Source: Rheinheimera sp. 1928-s (lineage in GTDB: Bacteria > Pseudomonadota > Gammaproteobacteria > Enterobacterales > Alteromonadaceae). Taken from it: DNA of 64,000 nt. This document shows positions 17,505-25,504 of this stretch, piece after piece. The stretch is from NCBI RefSeq assembly GCF_029269265.1, contig NZ_JARIXP010000001.1:526591-590590 (forward strand), read 5' to 3'. Both the position numbers and the translations under genes were made by a program. A model generated the notes under the pieces. That model saw only the letters and a program-made list of their open reading frames with translations, was not told the origin of the DNA and made no database searches. Numbering within the stretch: the stretch's first letter is position 1; each line of letters begins with the position of its first letter.

Positions 17505-18509
17505 TTACTTATTACTGTACCAGGGCACTTCACGTTCGTATTTACTAACCAGTTGATCCACACCTAAGGTCAGAGCAAACAAGGCCATACGTACTAAAAC
17601 GCCGTTATCTGCCTGACGGAAAATCGCCAGATGAGGGTTCAGGTTTAAGTCGTTGTCCAACTCATTGGCTTCGATACGGGAATCCCGTGGCAGCGGATGC
17701 ATAATCACGGTGTTGGATTTACAGTGCTTGGTATAAATATCCTGATTTAAGCGAAATTTACCACGGTATTTATTCGCTTCTTCCTGAGACGGAAAACGCT
17801 CTTCCTGAATACGGGTTTGATAGACAATATCAGCGCTTAAGTTACCGGCCAATTGATCCGTCACTGTCACTCTGTGACCAGCATTTTCGATCAGGGAAAC
17901 AATATCATCCGGCATTGCCAGTTCGTTCGGCGCTATCAAAGTGAACTGAATATTTTTATACAGCGCCAGTAACTTTGATAGCGAATGAACGGTACGGCCA
18001 AACTTTAAATCACCAATCATGGCGATATGCATACCATCTATAGGTTGCTGAGACGCAGCCAGTTCTTTTTCAATGGTGAATAAATCCAGTAAAGCCTGAG
18101 TTGGGTGTTCATTGGCACCGTCACCACCATTGAGTACAGGCACCCGGCTGCCCTCGGCAAATTCTGCCACTGAACCGGCTTGTGGATGACGCATGGCGAT
18201 GACATCACTGTAACTGCTGATCACCCGGGCTGTATCAAACAAAGACTCGCCTTTGGATAAAGCTGAGGACTGCATACCTGTAGTTTCGCGAACTTCGCCA
18301 CCCAATAAATTAAAAGCGCAGCCAAAGCTGACACGGGTTCTGGTGCTGGGTTCAAAAAACAGATTCCCTAAAATCGCACCTTCCAGCACTGTAGTGCGCT
18401 TCTGGCGTTTGGCATAAGGTTCCATGCTGCGGGCAATATCAAAAACCTGCTGAATTTTGTCGCGGTCAAACTGTTTGACGGAGAGGATATGTTCGCCTTT
18501 AAAGCTCAT
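17505..18509 (-). CDS. pyrB: aspartate carbamoyltransferase, catalytic chain
   Basis: Forms N-carbamoyl-aspartate in pyrimidine synthesis. The 334-residue chain carries the carbamoyl-phosphate motif FEPSTRTRVSF, the lysine loop SALSKGESLFDT, GGDGANEHPTQALLDL and the C-terminal MHPLPRDSRIE aspartate-binding segment. No regulatory chain gene (pyrI) is adjacent, unlike in enteric bacteria, so allosteric control by nucleotides may differ. The chain is slightly longer than E. coli PyrB (311). The leader upstream contains an inverted repeat, GCGCCGA (18541-18547) and TCGGCGC (18561-18567), of unknown role. Confidence 0.95.
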   Translation of the reverse strand: MSFKGEHILSVKQFDRDKIQQVFDIARSMEPYAKRQKRTTVLEGAILGNLFFEPSTRTRVSFGCAFNLLGGEVRETTGMQSSALSKGESLFDTARVISSYSDVIAMRHPQAGSVAEFAEGSRVPVLNGGDGANEHPTQALLDLFTIEKELAASQQPIDGMHIAMIGDLKFGRTVHSLSKLLALYKNIQFTLIAPNELAMPDDIVSLIENAGHRVTVTDQLAGNLSADIVYQTRIQEERFPSQEEANKYRGKFRLNQDIYTKHCKSNTVIMHPLPRDSRIEANELDNDLNLNPHLAIFRQADNGVLVRMALFALTLGVDQLVSKYEREVPWYSNK

Positions 18510-18540
18510 ACTGGGTGCTCATCTGCTAGAGGTTGCGGGG

Positions 18541-18567
18541 GCGCCGAAACTGGCTGAAAGTCGGCGC
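18541..18567 (-). promoter_or_regulatory. inverted repeat in the pyrB leader
   Basis: GCGCCGA (18541-18547) and TCGGCGC (18561-18567) are perfect inverse arms separated by 13 bases, about 32 bases upstream of the pyrB ATG. They could form an mRNA hairpin. No T-run follows, so it is not a classic attenuator. Confidence 0.35.
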
Positions 18568-18599
18568 GTATCATAGCAAATAAGCCGCTTAAAATCAGC

Positions 18600-19031
18600 C
18601 TAGAGCGGCTTCAAAATCGCCAGAAAAATAATGGCAAAAAGCAACAGTACCGGGAACTCATTAAAGAAGCGGTAAAACCTGCTGCTTTTGCTGTTTTTGC
18701 CCTGTTTAAAATCGCTTAACAGCTTAAAACAGTAACCATGATAGATATAAAGCAAAATCACCAATATGAGTTTGTAATGCAGCCAGCTACTTGCTGCAAA
18801 CCAGGCTGCACCATACAGATGGATCAGCCATAGCCCAAACACCAGCGTCAGCACCGCAAAAGGTGTGACAAAATACAGTAATCGCCTTTCCATCACCTTA
18901 AACTGCGCATCGACGGCTGGGTCTTTGGTTTCGGCGTGATACACAAAAAGCCGCGGCAGATAAAAAATTCCGGCAAACCAGGCCACCATAAAACTGACAT
19001 GCAAGGCTTTAATGACAAGTAGTGTATTCAT
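18600..19031 (-). CDS. hemJ: protoporphyrinogen oxidase HemJ
   Basis: Membrane enzyme for the oxidation of protoporphyrinogen IX in haem synthesis (UPF0093/HemJ family). The 143-residue protein has four membrane helices and the family landmarks: KALHVSFMVAWFAGIFYLPRLFVYH at the start (conserved His and Arg), a central WLHYKL segment, and the C-terminal RFFNEFPVLLLFAIIFLAI with KP at the end. The start codon overlaps the stop of the ClC gene by one base (TGATG). hemL lies close by on the same strand, which supports the haem role. The pathway link is established for the family, not shown here. Confidence 0.9.
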   Translation of the reverse strand: MNTLLVIKALHVSFMVAWFAGIFYLPRLFVYHAETKDPAVDAQFKVMERRLLYFVTPFAVLTLVFGLWLIHLYGAAWFAASSWLHYKLILVILLYIYHGYCFKLLSDFKQGKNSKSSRFYRFFNEFPVLLLFAIIFLAILKPL

Positions 19032-20734
19032 CAGATCAAATTATTCTGTTTAGTTAAAAGGGCGCGGACCTGTTCCCAGCGGATCAGACCCAGCAGTTGT
19101 TGGGGTTGTTGTGGGTCGAAAATATACACCACCCCACCTTTTTGTTCGTCCAGAAGGGTATGGACTTCAGCCATAGTCGCCTGATGACTTAACCCCTGTA
19201 TTGGCAGATGTAATAAAGTCGACTGACCTGTCATGGATGCGTCCAGATCATAATCGATCAGCAGGAAAGGCTGTTCTGGATTACCAGTGTATTGGATCAA
19301 TAGCTGGTGAGCTTCTTTTTCCGTCAGTTTTTGCTCAATCTGTTGCTGCTCTGCGGCTGTGATCAGCAAATAGTCTTTATCCAGCATCGCCAGCACACCA
19401 ACCTTTTGCAGCACATCGTCGGCTGGTGCCAGTTTATAAGGCAGTTGTTGCAGTTCTAACTGCAGCACAAAAATGGATTTGTTTTTAAACAGCTGCACTG
19501 TGGTGACATAAGCACAGGTAATCACCAGCATGGCGGGCACTATAATATCCGGGTTGTAAGACAGCTCCATCACAGCGACTAAAGCGGCCAAAGGCGCATG
19601 TAAAGTGGCCGCCATAAAACCCGCCATACCTAAAGTGGCATAAGTGCCGGATAAGCTGGCATCGCCCGATACAAACACAGGTAAAAAGGCCAGTAAAGTA
19701 CCAGCCAGAATGCCTATACCAAAAACCGGACCTATCACACCGCCTGGTACAGCCAGACCTACTGCGACTATGGTCAAAAGAAATTTCGCCAGCAAAATAG
19801 TCAGCAATAACCAAAATTCGGTGGATGCAGTCACAGCATAAAATATGGCCCCTGTTTCAGCGCCCATGGCCTGAGGAACCAGATGACCCACAGCTGCTGT
19901 AATAGCTGCAGCGAGTAATAACTTCAGCGCTAAATGCCATTTCTGAAACCATTTTAAAATACGCCAGATGCTTTGATTAAACACATAAGCTGCAGCGCCT
20001 ATGGCGATACCGCAAAGCACCAGATAAGGCAGATGCCAGCCACTGATAGACACAATCTTTAATGCCGCCAAATCATTGCCCATACCAAACACACCACGGG
20101 TCAACAAAGCGCCCACTACTGATGCCAGCATCACAGGCACAAAGACATGAATTCGGTATTCCCGCAGTACCACTTCCATCACAAAAATTACTGCAGCTAA
20201 AGGCGTGTTAAAAGAAGCTGAGATTGCCGCTGCTATGCCACAGCCGGCCAGAATACGAATACTGTTATAAGGCAGGTGGAAATATTGTCCAAGCAAACCG
20301 GCACCAAAAGCACCTAAATGCACCGAAGGACCTTCACGTCCAACAGAGAAACCACTGGTCAGGGCGATAATGCCACCAAAAAACTGGTTAAAGGTATTCC
20401 AGAATGGCATCACCCCATAGCGGGTTTTTATACGGTGGATCACATAGGCTATACCCATACGATAGTGAGAAAGCCCCACCAGCATAGCCATAATACTGAT
20501 CAGAATGGCAGCAATAAAAGGCAAAGCCCAACGATAACCTTCAGCTATACCTGAAAAGTCATCTGTGCGTTCTAAAAAGAAACTTTGGATGCCGATAATA
20601 GTCAGACGGAACAGCAGAATAATTAATGCAGCTAAAAAACCTGCCACTATAGCCAGTAGGCAGAGTTGTACTGACGTAAGAGGGAAAGCCAATCGAAGTC
20701 GTAATTTTGCTTGCCAGTCCGCTGGTAGTAACAT
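19031..20734 (-). CDS. ClC-type anion channel/antiporter with C-terminal CBS-like region
   Basis: Inner-membrane voltage-gated ClC family protein (PF00654). The frame is open up to 20917. I chose ATG 20734 (MLLPADWQAK) because an upstream ATG at 20773 would leave only 18 bases to the divergent gene start at 20792. About 450 residues carry the ClC membrane helices with GFSVGREGPSVHLG (gating glutamate) and GGVIGPVFGIG. The usual first selectivity motif GSGIP reads RMGIA here, so the chloride-coordinating serine appears to be methionine. The last 120 or so residues resemble a degenerate CBS pair. The transported ion is therefore uncertain. Confidence 0.87.
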   Translation of the reverse strand: MLLPADWQAKLRLRLAFPLTSVQLCLLAIVAGFLAALIILLFRLTIIGIQSFFLERTDDFSGIAEGYRWALPFIAAILISIMAMLVGLSHYRMGIAYVIHRIKTRYGVMPFWNTFNQFFGGIIALTSGFSVGREGPSVHLGAFGAGLLGQYFHLPYNSIRILAGCGIAAAISASFNTPLAAVIFVMEVVLREYRIHVFVPVMLASVVGALLTRGVFGMGNDLAALKIVSISGWHLPYLVLCGIAIGAAAYVFNQSIWRILKWFQKWHLALKLLLAAAITAAVGHLVPQAMGAETGAIFYAVTASTEFWLLLTILLAKFLLTIVAVGLAVPGGVIGPVFGIGILAGTLLAFLPVFVSGDASLSGTYATLGMAGFMAATLHAPLAALVAVMELSYNPDIIVPAMLVITCAYVTTVQLFKNKSIFVLQLELQQLPYKLAPADDVLQKVGVLAMLDKDYLLITAAEQQQIEQKLTEKEAHQLLIQYTGNPEQPFLLIDYDLDASMTGQSTLLHLPIQGLSHQATMAEVHTLLDEQKGGVVYIFDPQQPQQLLGLIRWEQVRALLTKQNNLI

Positions 20735-20742
20735 GCTATAGT
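20734..20742 (+). promoter_or_regulatory. candidate extended -10 promoter for the 20792 gene
   Basis: TGCTATAGT fits the extended -10 form TGnTATAnT and lies about 50 bases before the start at 20792. It overlaps the start codon of the divergent ClC gene. No good -35 was seen. Confidence 0.4.
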
Positions 20743-20791
20743 GTCTGAGTCCGCGATAGGCAAAGTGTAACATAACTATTTGAGTAGGTTG

Positions 20792-21526
20792 ATGAATCGT
20801 ATGCAGTTTATGCTCTGGCTCAAAGGCAGTTGGAGACAAGTATTGGTAACCGCAGGTCTGATGGGGCTTGCTGCTTTGGCCGGACAGTTGTTTGGCAATT
20901 ATTATTATGTGAAACAAGTGAATGTGCTGTCGTCCAAACTGGAAGAAAGTCAGAAAAAAACCAACAGTCTGACAGCGAGTATGAATGAACAGTTAAAACA
21001 AAATGACTATTTAACGGCTGAACTTGCGGTAGAGAAAAGTGCCGGGCAGTTGATCCAGCAAGAACTAAAAGCCGAACAGCAAAAATTGTTCGATACCCGT
21101 AAAGAACTGGCTTTTTACCAGCGTATTATTTCCCCTGAATTACAGGCCGATAGCCTGATTATTGACAGCTTCAGCATCAGTCCTGGCGCTTCTGCCACTA
21201 AGTACAGATTTAATCTGGTGCTTATTCAGCAGGATAAACAACGTAATTTTGCCAAGGGTACAGTCGATTTAAAATTACATGGGTTTAGCGGCGATAAACG
21301 AGACAGTATCGATTTGTTGCAATTGGCCGGATTCAGCAAAAGTGACAAAGCTTTTAGCTTTAAATATTTTCAGATCATCGAAGGTGAGTTTTCTTTGCCA
21401 GAAGGCTTTAAACCAGAAAAAGTGGATGTGGCACTCAAGGTTGCCGCAGCCCGTTCGGCCAAGTCAGCTAAGGTCGATAAGAGCTTTTTCTGGCCTGCTG
21501 AACAGCCCGGCGAAATACTTGAATAA
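20792..21526 (+). CDS. membrane-anchored coiled-coil protein of unknown function (DUF6776-like)
   Basis: A 244-residue protein with one N-terminal membrane segment (about residues 14-34), then a heptad-rich coiled coil (SSKLEESQKKTNSLTASMNE through TRKELAFYQRI, about 45-115) and a beta-rich C-terminal domain. The layout and its place just upstream of erpA match a family seen in Alteromonadales genomes that I associate with DUF6776; the function is unknown. The frame opens with a TTG at 20780, but ATG 20792 (MNRMQFML) is preferred, with a GAGTAGG stretch upstream. ATG 20801 is also possible. Confidence 0.7.
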   Translation: MNRMQFMLWLKGSWRQVLVTAGLMGLAALAGQLFGNYYYVKQVNVLSSKLEESQKKTNSLTASMNEQLKQNDYLTAELAVEKSAGQLIQQELKAEQQKLFDTRKELAFYQRIISPELQADSLIIDSFSISPGASATKYRFNLVLIQQDKQRNFAKGTVDLKLHGFSGDKRDSIDLLQLAGFSKSDKAFSFKYFQIIEGEFSLPEGFKPEKVDVALKVAAARSAKSAKVDKSFFWPAEQPGEILE

Positions 21527-21573
21527 ATTAGTCAGGTATTAGATAATCCGCGCCCAGTTATACCGGAGGACAT

Positions 21574-21915
21574 ATGTCAGAGTTACAGCTTCCTATTCAG
21601 TTTACCGACGCCGCCGCCAATAAAGTATTGGCCCTAGTCACCGAAGAGGAAAACCCTGAGTTAAAACTGCGGGTTTACATTACAGGGGGTGGTTGTTCAG
21701 GCTTCCAGTACGGTTTTACTTTTGATGAAAAAGTAAACGAAGGTGATCTGGTTGTCGAAAAAAATGGCGTGATTATGGTGGTAGACCCAATGAGTCTGCA
21801 GTATCTGGCAGGTGGCGTGGTGGATTACACTGATGGTCTGCAAGGTAGCCGTTTTATTGTGCAAAACCCCAATGCAACTACAACCTGTGGTTGCGGATCC
21901 AGTTTCTCCGTTTAG
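21574..21915 (+). CDS. erpA: iron-sulfur cluster insertion protein ErpA
   Basis: A-type carrier that delivers Fe-S clusters to apo-enzymes, including the isoprenoid enzymes IspG and IspH. The 113-residue protein has the three conserved cysteines: C41 in [13 protein letters not shown], and C105 and C107 in [11 protein letters not shown]. Its [16 protein letters not shown] start matches ErpA more than IscA. A strong ribosome-binding site (GGAGG) lies just upstream. A good terminator (21944-21975) follows, so it ends its transcription unit. Confidence 0.96.
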   Translation: MSELQLPIQFTDAAANKVLALVTEEENPELKLRVYITGGGCSGFQYGFTFDEKVNEGDLVVEKNGVIMVVDPMSLQYLAGGVVDYTDGLQGSRFIVQNPNATTTCGCGSSFSV

Positions 21916-21943
21916 TCCATTCAAGTCAGTGCGACTTAGAAAG

Positions 21944-21975
21944 AGGCTTCTGCAGTGCAGAGGCCTTTTTAATTT
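21944..21975 (+). terminator. Rho-independent terminator after erpA
   Basis: AGGCTTCTGC (21944-21953) pairs with GCAGAGGCCT (21957-21966), one G-T pair included, leaving a three-base loop and followed by TTTTAATTTT. It begins 29 bases after the erpA stop. Confidence 0.88.
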
Positions 21976-22285
21976 TCACTCCTTACAAAACTTCATTCAG
22001 CTGCCAGTCAGACCTGTTGTGGAAACATAGCTGATAGTCGTTTGCATTGGTTGCTATGCCTTATGCAAAACCCTTTGTTCCCTTTATTTAACTGGAACGA
22101 TTAATCGACAAAAATCAGAGATAAGTGGCTACTTTTTCAACCATGCAACTATACGCTCTGAACAACCTATGGTTTAATGAAATGCTTTTTTTGCTTATTG
22201 GGACATTCTCATAAGCTTTTGGATTTTTTTTGGCAGGAAGTTTAAGTCGTAAACAGAAGGCGTTCGCACGCCGGGAGAACAACAA
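21976..22285 (+). other. intergenic stretch upstream of the small XRE regulator
   Basis: No credible gene is present in this stretch between the erpA terminator and the regulator at 22286. It is AT-rich, as expected for promoters. Next to the regulator's ribosome-binding site (GGGAG, 22273-22277) is a tight hairpin, GGCGT (22259-22263) with ACGCC (22268-22272) around the tetraloop TCGC. That hairpin could affect translation. Nothing else stands out. Confidence 0.5.
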
Positions 22286-22531
22286 ATGAAAGGTACTAAA
22301 AGCGTTATTTCAGATGAAAATAAAAGATTGTGTGTATGGCTGAAGCGTCAGCGTCAGGAAAAAGGCCATACCATGCGTAGTTTGTCTGAAATTTTAGGCA
22401 CTCCGCATTCTTTTATCGGTAAAGTGGAGAATCAGGAACGTCGTCTCGATGTTGTTGAATATGTTCGTTATTGCCAGGCCCTGGCCATAGATCCTATGGA
22501 TGGGTTAAAGCAAGTTCTGATTGAAGCCTAA
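22286..22531 (+). CDS. small XRE-family helix-turn-helix regulator
   Basis: An 81-residue single-domain DNA-binding protein. The Cro/C1-type helix-turn-helix spans about residues 15-70, with RLCVWLKRQRQEKGHTMRSL, the recognition-helix segment GTPHSFIGKVENQERRLDV, and CQALAIDPM. There is no sensor domain. The ribosome-binding site GGGAGAAC lies just upstream of the ATG. It stands alone between erpA and the convergent ampG-type gene, so its targets cannot be inferred. Such stand-alone regulators are common in this group and often of unknown role. Confidence 0.85.
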   Translation: MKGTKSVISDENKRLCVWLKRQRQEKGHTMRSLSEILGTPHSFIGKVENQERRLDVVEYVRYCQALAIDPMDGLKQVLIEA

Positions 22532-22544
22532 TCCGCTTTCATCT

Positions 22545-22579
22545 GAAAAAAAACGCCGCATTAATGCGGCGTTTTTTTT
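22545..22579. terminator. bidirectional terminator between the XRE gene and ampG
   Basis: AACGCCGCATTAATGCGGCGTT is read here as a perfect palindrome (AACGCCGCA and TGCGGCGTT arms around TTAA), flanked by A-runs on the left and T-runs on the right. It can therefore end transcription from both sides. The stop codon of the minus-strand ampG gene (22561-22563) lies inside its loop. Confidence 0.92.
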
Positions 22580-23883
22580 ATCAGTATCAAACAAAGCACT
22601 ATGGCGGGTAATCCCATCAGTGCTGTCATGATAAAAAAGGCCTGATAGTCCATCACTTCTACCCAGCCGCCAGAAAAGCCGCCGAGGAACTTAGGTAATA
22701 ACAACATCAGGGAACTAAACAAAGCATATTGTGTTGCAGTAAAGGCCAGGTTTACCAAAGAGGAGAGGTAAGCAATAAAAGCACTGGTCGCTATACCAGC
22801 GCTTAAATTATCAGCAGAGATCACCGCGACTAACAGTGGAATGTTGTGCCCTTGGGTACTCAGGTAACAATAAAGCAAATTGGTACATGCACTGAGCAGC
22901 GCACCCACTAACAATATTCGTAAAATACCAAAGCTGTTGATCAGCAAGCCACCCAAAGCTGCTCCAAGCAAGGTCATCAGCACACCAAATATTTTCGACA
23001 CGCTGGCTACTTCTTCTTTGCTGAATCCCATATCGACATAAAACACATTAGCCATTACCCCCATCACCACGTCTGATACGCGATAACAGGCGATTAAACT
23101 TAAGATCAATAAGGCATTCAGACCATGGCGGGCAAAGAAGTCGACAAAAGGACCGACTACGGCCACCTTGAGCCAGTTCAGTAATTTTTGGCTGACAGAG
23201 CTCTTTGTTGTCTGGATATGGATTTGTGGTTCAACAACAGGTTCAGGAGAGAGCAGGGTCGTCAATAAACCTAAAGCCATACAACCAGCCATCACCAGAT
23301 ATGTAGATTGCCAGGCATTCAGATCATAACCTGTTTCAGAACTGCTGAATAAAGCGGCTATCCATAAAGTACCAGCAGACGAGAAAATCATCGCCAGCCG
23401 ATAACCAGCCAGATAAGCAGCTGCCAGTACCGCCTGTAAACGCTCTGGTGCCGCTTCAATCCGATAGGCATCTATAGTGATGTCCTGTGTAGCCGAGGCT
23501 ATGGCCAGTAACACAGCACACAATGCCATCCATTTCAGCTCTGTTTGTGGGTCCATACTGGCCATTAAAAGTACGGCCAGAATGATTAGACTTTGCGACA
23601 AAATCAGCCAGCTGCGCCGACGTCCCAGCCAGCGTTTCAGGCCTGGTAAACTTAAGTGGTCTATCAAAGGAGACCAGATAAATTTGATCGCATAGACCAT
23701 AATCACCCAGCTGAAGTAACCTATTTGTTCACGGGATACTCCGGCCTCTCTGAGCCAGAAAGACAACACTCCAAACACCAGCATTAACGGCAGACCACCG
23801 GAGAAACCCAAAATAAAGATGGTTAATACCCGGCGTTGGCAATAGAGTTGCAAAGAGGAGAAAAACGTAGCGATGGCAGACAA
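22561..23883 (-). CDS. ampG: AmpG-family MFS permease (probable muropeptide transporter)
   Basis: Inner-membrane importer of anhydro-muropeptides released during cell-wall turnover; in relatives it also controls AmpC induction. The 440-residue protein has about 12 membrane helices and AmpG landmarks: LGFSGGLPLMLVFGVLSFWL at the start, IGYFSWVIMVYAIKFIWSPL, and GRRRSWLILSQ. The start is a TTG at 23883, because no in-frame ATG or GTG is available at the right place; the ribosome-binding site is poor, so the start is tentative. It is the last gene of a minus-strand operon containing a YajG-type lipoprotein, as in the yajG-ampG pair of E. coli. Confidence 0.88.
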   Translation of the reverse strand: MSAIATFFSSLQLYCQRRVLTIFILGFSGGLPLMLVFGVLSFWLREAGVSREQIGYFSWVIMVYAIKFIWSPLIDHLSLPGLKRWLGRRRSWLILSQSLIILAVLLMASMDPQTELKWMALCAVLLAIASATQDITIDAYRIEAAPERLQAVLAAAYLAGYRLAMIFSSAGTLWIAALFSSSETGYDLNAWQSTYLVMAGCMALGLLTTLLSPEPVVEPQIHIQTTKSSVSQKLLNWLKVAVVGPFVDFFARHGLNALLILSLIACYRVSDVVMGVMANVFYVDMGFSKEEVASVSKIFGVLMTLLGAALGGLLINSFGILRILLVGALLSACTNLLYCYLSTQGHNIPLLVAVISADNLSAGIATSAFIAYLSSLVNLAFTATQYALFSSLMLLLPKFLGGFSGGWVEVMDYQAFFIMTALMGLPAIVLCLILIKKTPH

Positions 23884-23938
23884 GACAGCAGTCCGAGCAA
23901 AAAAAGATGAAACCAGCTTACAGCTTCAATAAATTAGA

Positions 23939-24259
23939 TCAAGGCCTTACCCCGACACAATAGTAAGGCAGTTGGCCGTAGCCATGTAAAAAGCTCAAAC
24001 AATACTGTAATTCGCGCCGTACTCTGAGGTTTTGTTTCAGTTCTGGCTCCGACCAGTATTCAATCTGGTACAGCAAATGCCAGAACACCTGTTCACGCAA
24101 AGTTTCAGGCCGCCAGCTTCTGACACGAAGCTGTGACCATTCTTCCAGCGTATCCCAGACAAATAAATGCAGTTCTCTGTGCGGCAGACGGCCACGCAGG
24201 AAACGGGAAAGGTAAAAAATCAACTGTCGTGATTTTTGTTCAATAAAGGGCTCTAACAT
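23939..24259 (-). CDS. conserved hypothetical protein, basic and aromatic-rich
   Basis: I do not recognise this gene. ATG 24259 (MLEPFIEQKSRQLIFYLS) gives 106 residues; an upstream start at 24289 would lie in the leader. The protein is rich in Arg, Leu, Trp and Tyr, with helical segments such as FYLSRFLRGRLPHRELHLF and EQVFWHLLYQIEYW. There is no signal peptide or membrane helix. It lies inside the ampG operon, 67 bases after the cyclophilin gene, which supports it being real. Confidence 0.65.
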   Translation of the reverse strand: MLEPFIEQKSRQLIFYLSRFLRGRLPHRELHLFVWDTLEEWSQLRVRSWRPETLREQVFWHLLYQIEYWSEPELKQNLRVRRELQYCLSFLHGYGQLPYYCVGVRP

Positions 24260-24326
24260 AGGTCTGATCCCTGTCAGAGCTGGCACCACGCCAGCTCTGT
24301 GCGCTCAGGGCAAGTATAGTCGGGCT

Positions 24327-24932
24327 TTATTGTTCTGGCTGTAAAATCACTTGTTTTAAAATGATGGGCTGTTTAGGCACATTTTGCCAGCCTGTTTTTT
24401 CATCGGTATGGGTTTCCAGCAGCTTTATTTTTTCAAGCACTTCAAAGCCATCCTGGATTTGACCAAAGACTGTGTAACCCCAGTTTCTGCCAGGATCTAA
24501 ACTGGTATTGTCATTGAGGTTAAAAAAGAACTGACTGGTCGCACTGTGTGGATCGTTGTTACGAGCCATGGCTATACTGCCCAACTGATTTTTTGCGCCA
24601 TTACCTGACTCATTAAATACAGCCGGAAATTCGTCTATGGGCGCCAGATCAGGTTTATAACCGCCGCCCTGTACAACAAACTCAGGCTCAAGACGGTGGA
24701 ATACCGTATTGTCATAGGCTTTGATATTGACGTAGCTCAGAAAGTTATTCACCGCCAAAGGGGCTCTGGTTCTGTCCAGCTCAACAGTGATATCGCCCAC
24801 TGAAGTGACCAGCTTTACTTTAGGGAACAAATTATCTTGCTGCACATATTTGCCAGTTGGTTTTTTCATATCAACTGCAGCCAAAGCAGATACAGAAAAC
24901 AGCGCAAGCAAAGTGAAAGTAACCAGGCGCAT
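24327..24932 (-). CDS. exported cyclophilin-type peptidyl-prolyl isomerase
   Basis: Speeds proline isomerisation during protein folding, probably in the periplasm. The 201-residue protein has a signal peptide (MRLVTFTLLALFSVSALA, cut near residue 18), then the cyclophilin core: VELDRTRAPLAVNNFLSYV, VFHRLEPEFVVQGGG (active-site FHR), GSIAMAR, ATSQFFFNL and WGYTVFGQI. The family is usually named PpiA in this cellular location. It sits three bases after the lipoprotein gene in the same operon. Confidence 0.93.
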   Translation of the reverse strand: MRLVTFTLLALFSVSALAAVDMKKPTGKYVQQDNLFPKVKLVTSVGDITVELDRTRAPLAVNNFLSYVNIKAYDNTVFHRLEPEFVVQGGGYKPDLAPIDEFPAVFNESGNGAKNQLGSIAMARNNDPHSATSQFFFNLNDNTSLDPGRNWGYTVFGQIQDGFEVLEKIKLLETHTDEKTGWQNVPKQPIILKQVILQPEQ

Positions 24933-24935
24933 AGC

Positions 24936-25502
24936 TTAGCCCTTCACGTAAGAATGCCAACTGCTGTCGTTCAGCAATTCAGCCAGCACTTGTTCAGTTA
25001 ATACACGTAACTTCACTTCGGCCGCAGCGTTGTCTAATTTAAATGGGCCAGAGAAGCTACTTTTGCCTGCATAGACTTTATCAAAAGAGCCATTGTGGTT
25101 TTGAATAGCGATACGCAGTTCCACATCGTTTTTCACCACGTGCTCTACTGTACGTTGGTCTGCATCAGCGGACAGTTTCAGAATTTGAATGGTCATGGTG
25201 GTAACGCTGCTGGACGTTAATTTAGCGCCTTGAGCCGTCATCGCGTCTGTTAATGTAGATTCGAGCTGTTGAGCCAGGTTATTGCTGGTCGGCATGCTGG
25301 TGACAGCAGTGCCTTTGCGTAAAAACAAGGTTTGATCAGAAGGGCGCTGATCCACCACTGTTAATACAAATTCGGCACCAGACAGTGCTTTGCTTTGATT
25401 CCAGAACACTTGAGGTGTGACTAAAAAAGAAGACGAAGTGCTGCTACAGGCGGCTAAAGCCAGACTGAAAGCTAATAAAACCGGACGCATAAGAGAAGCC
25501 AT
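24936..25502 (-). CDS. YajG-family lipoprotein
   Basis: A 188-residue outer-membrane-type lipoprotein of unknown role. The signal peptide ends in the lipobox LAAC with the lipidated Cys at residue 19. The body resembles YajG: a LVTPQVFWNQ stretch, VVDQRPSDQTLFLRKG, and an L/A-rich C-terminal domain. The start at 25502 has AAGGA seven bases upstream, better than the second ATG at 25490. It follows rlmG closely and precedes the cyclophilin; in E. coli yajG sits beside ampG, and the same pair occurs in this operon. Confidence 0.85.
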   Translation of the reverse strand: MASLMRPVLLAFSLALAACSSTSSSFLVTPQVFWNQSKALSGAEFVLTVVDQRPSDQTLFLRKGTAVTSMPTSNNLAQQLESTLTDAMTAQGAKLTSSSVTTMTIQILKLSADADQRTVEHVVKNDVELRIAIQNHNGSFDKVYAGKSSFSGPFKLDNAAAEVKLRVLTEQVLAELLNDSSWHSYVKG

Positions 25503-25504
25503 AG

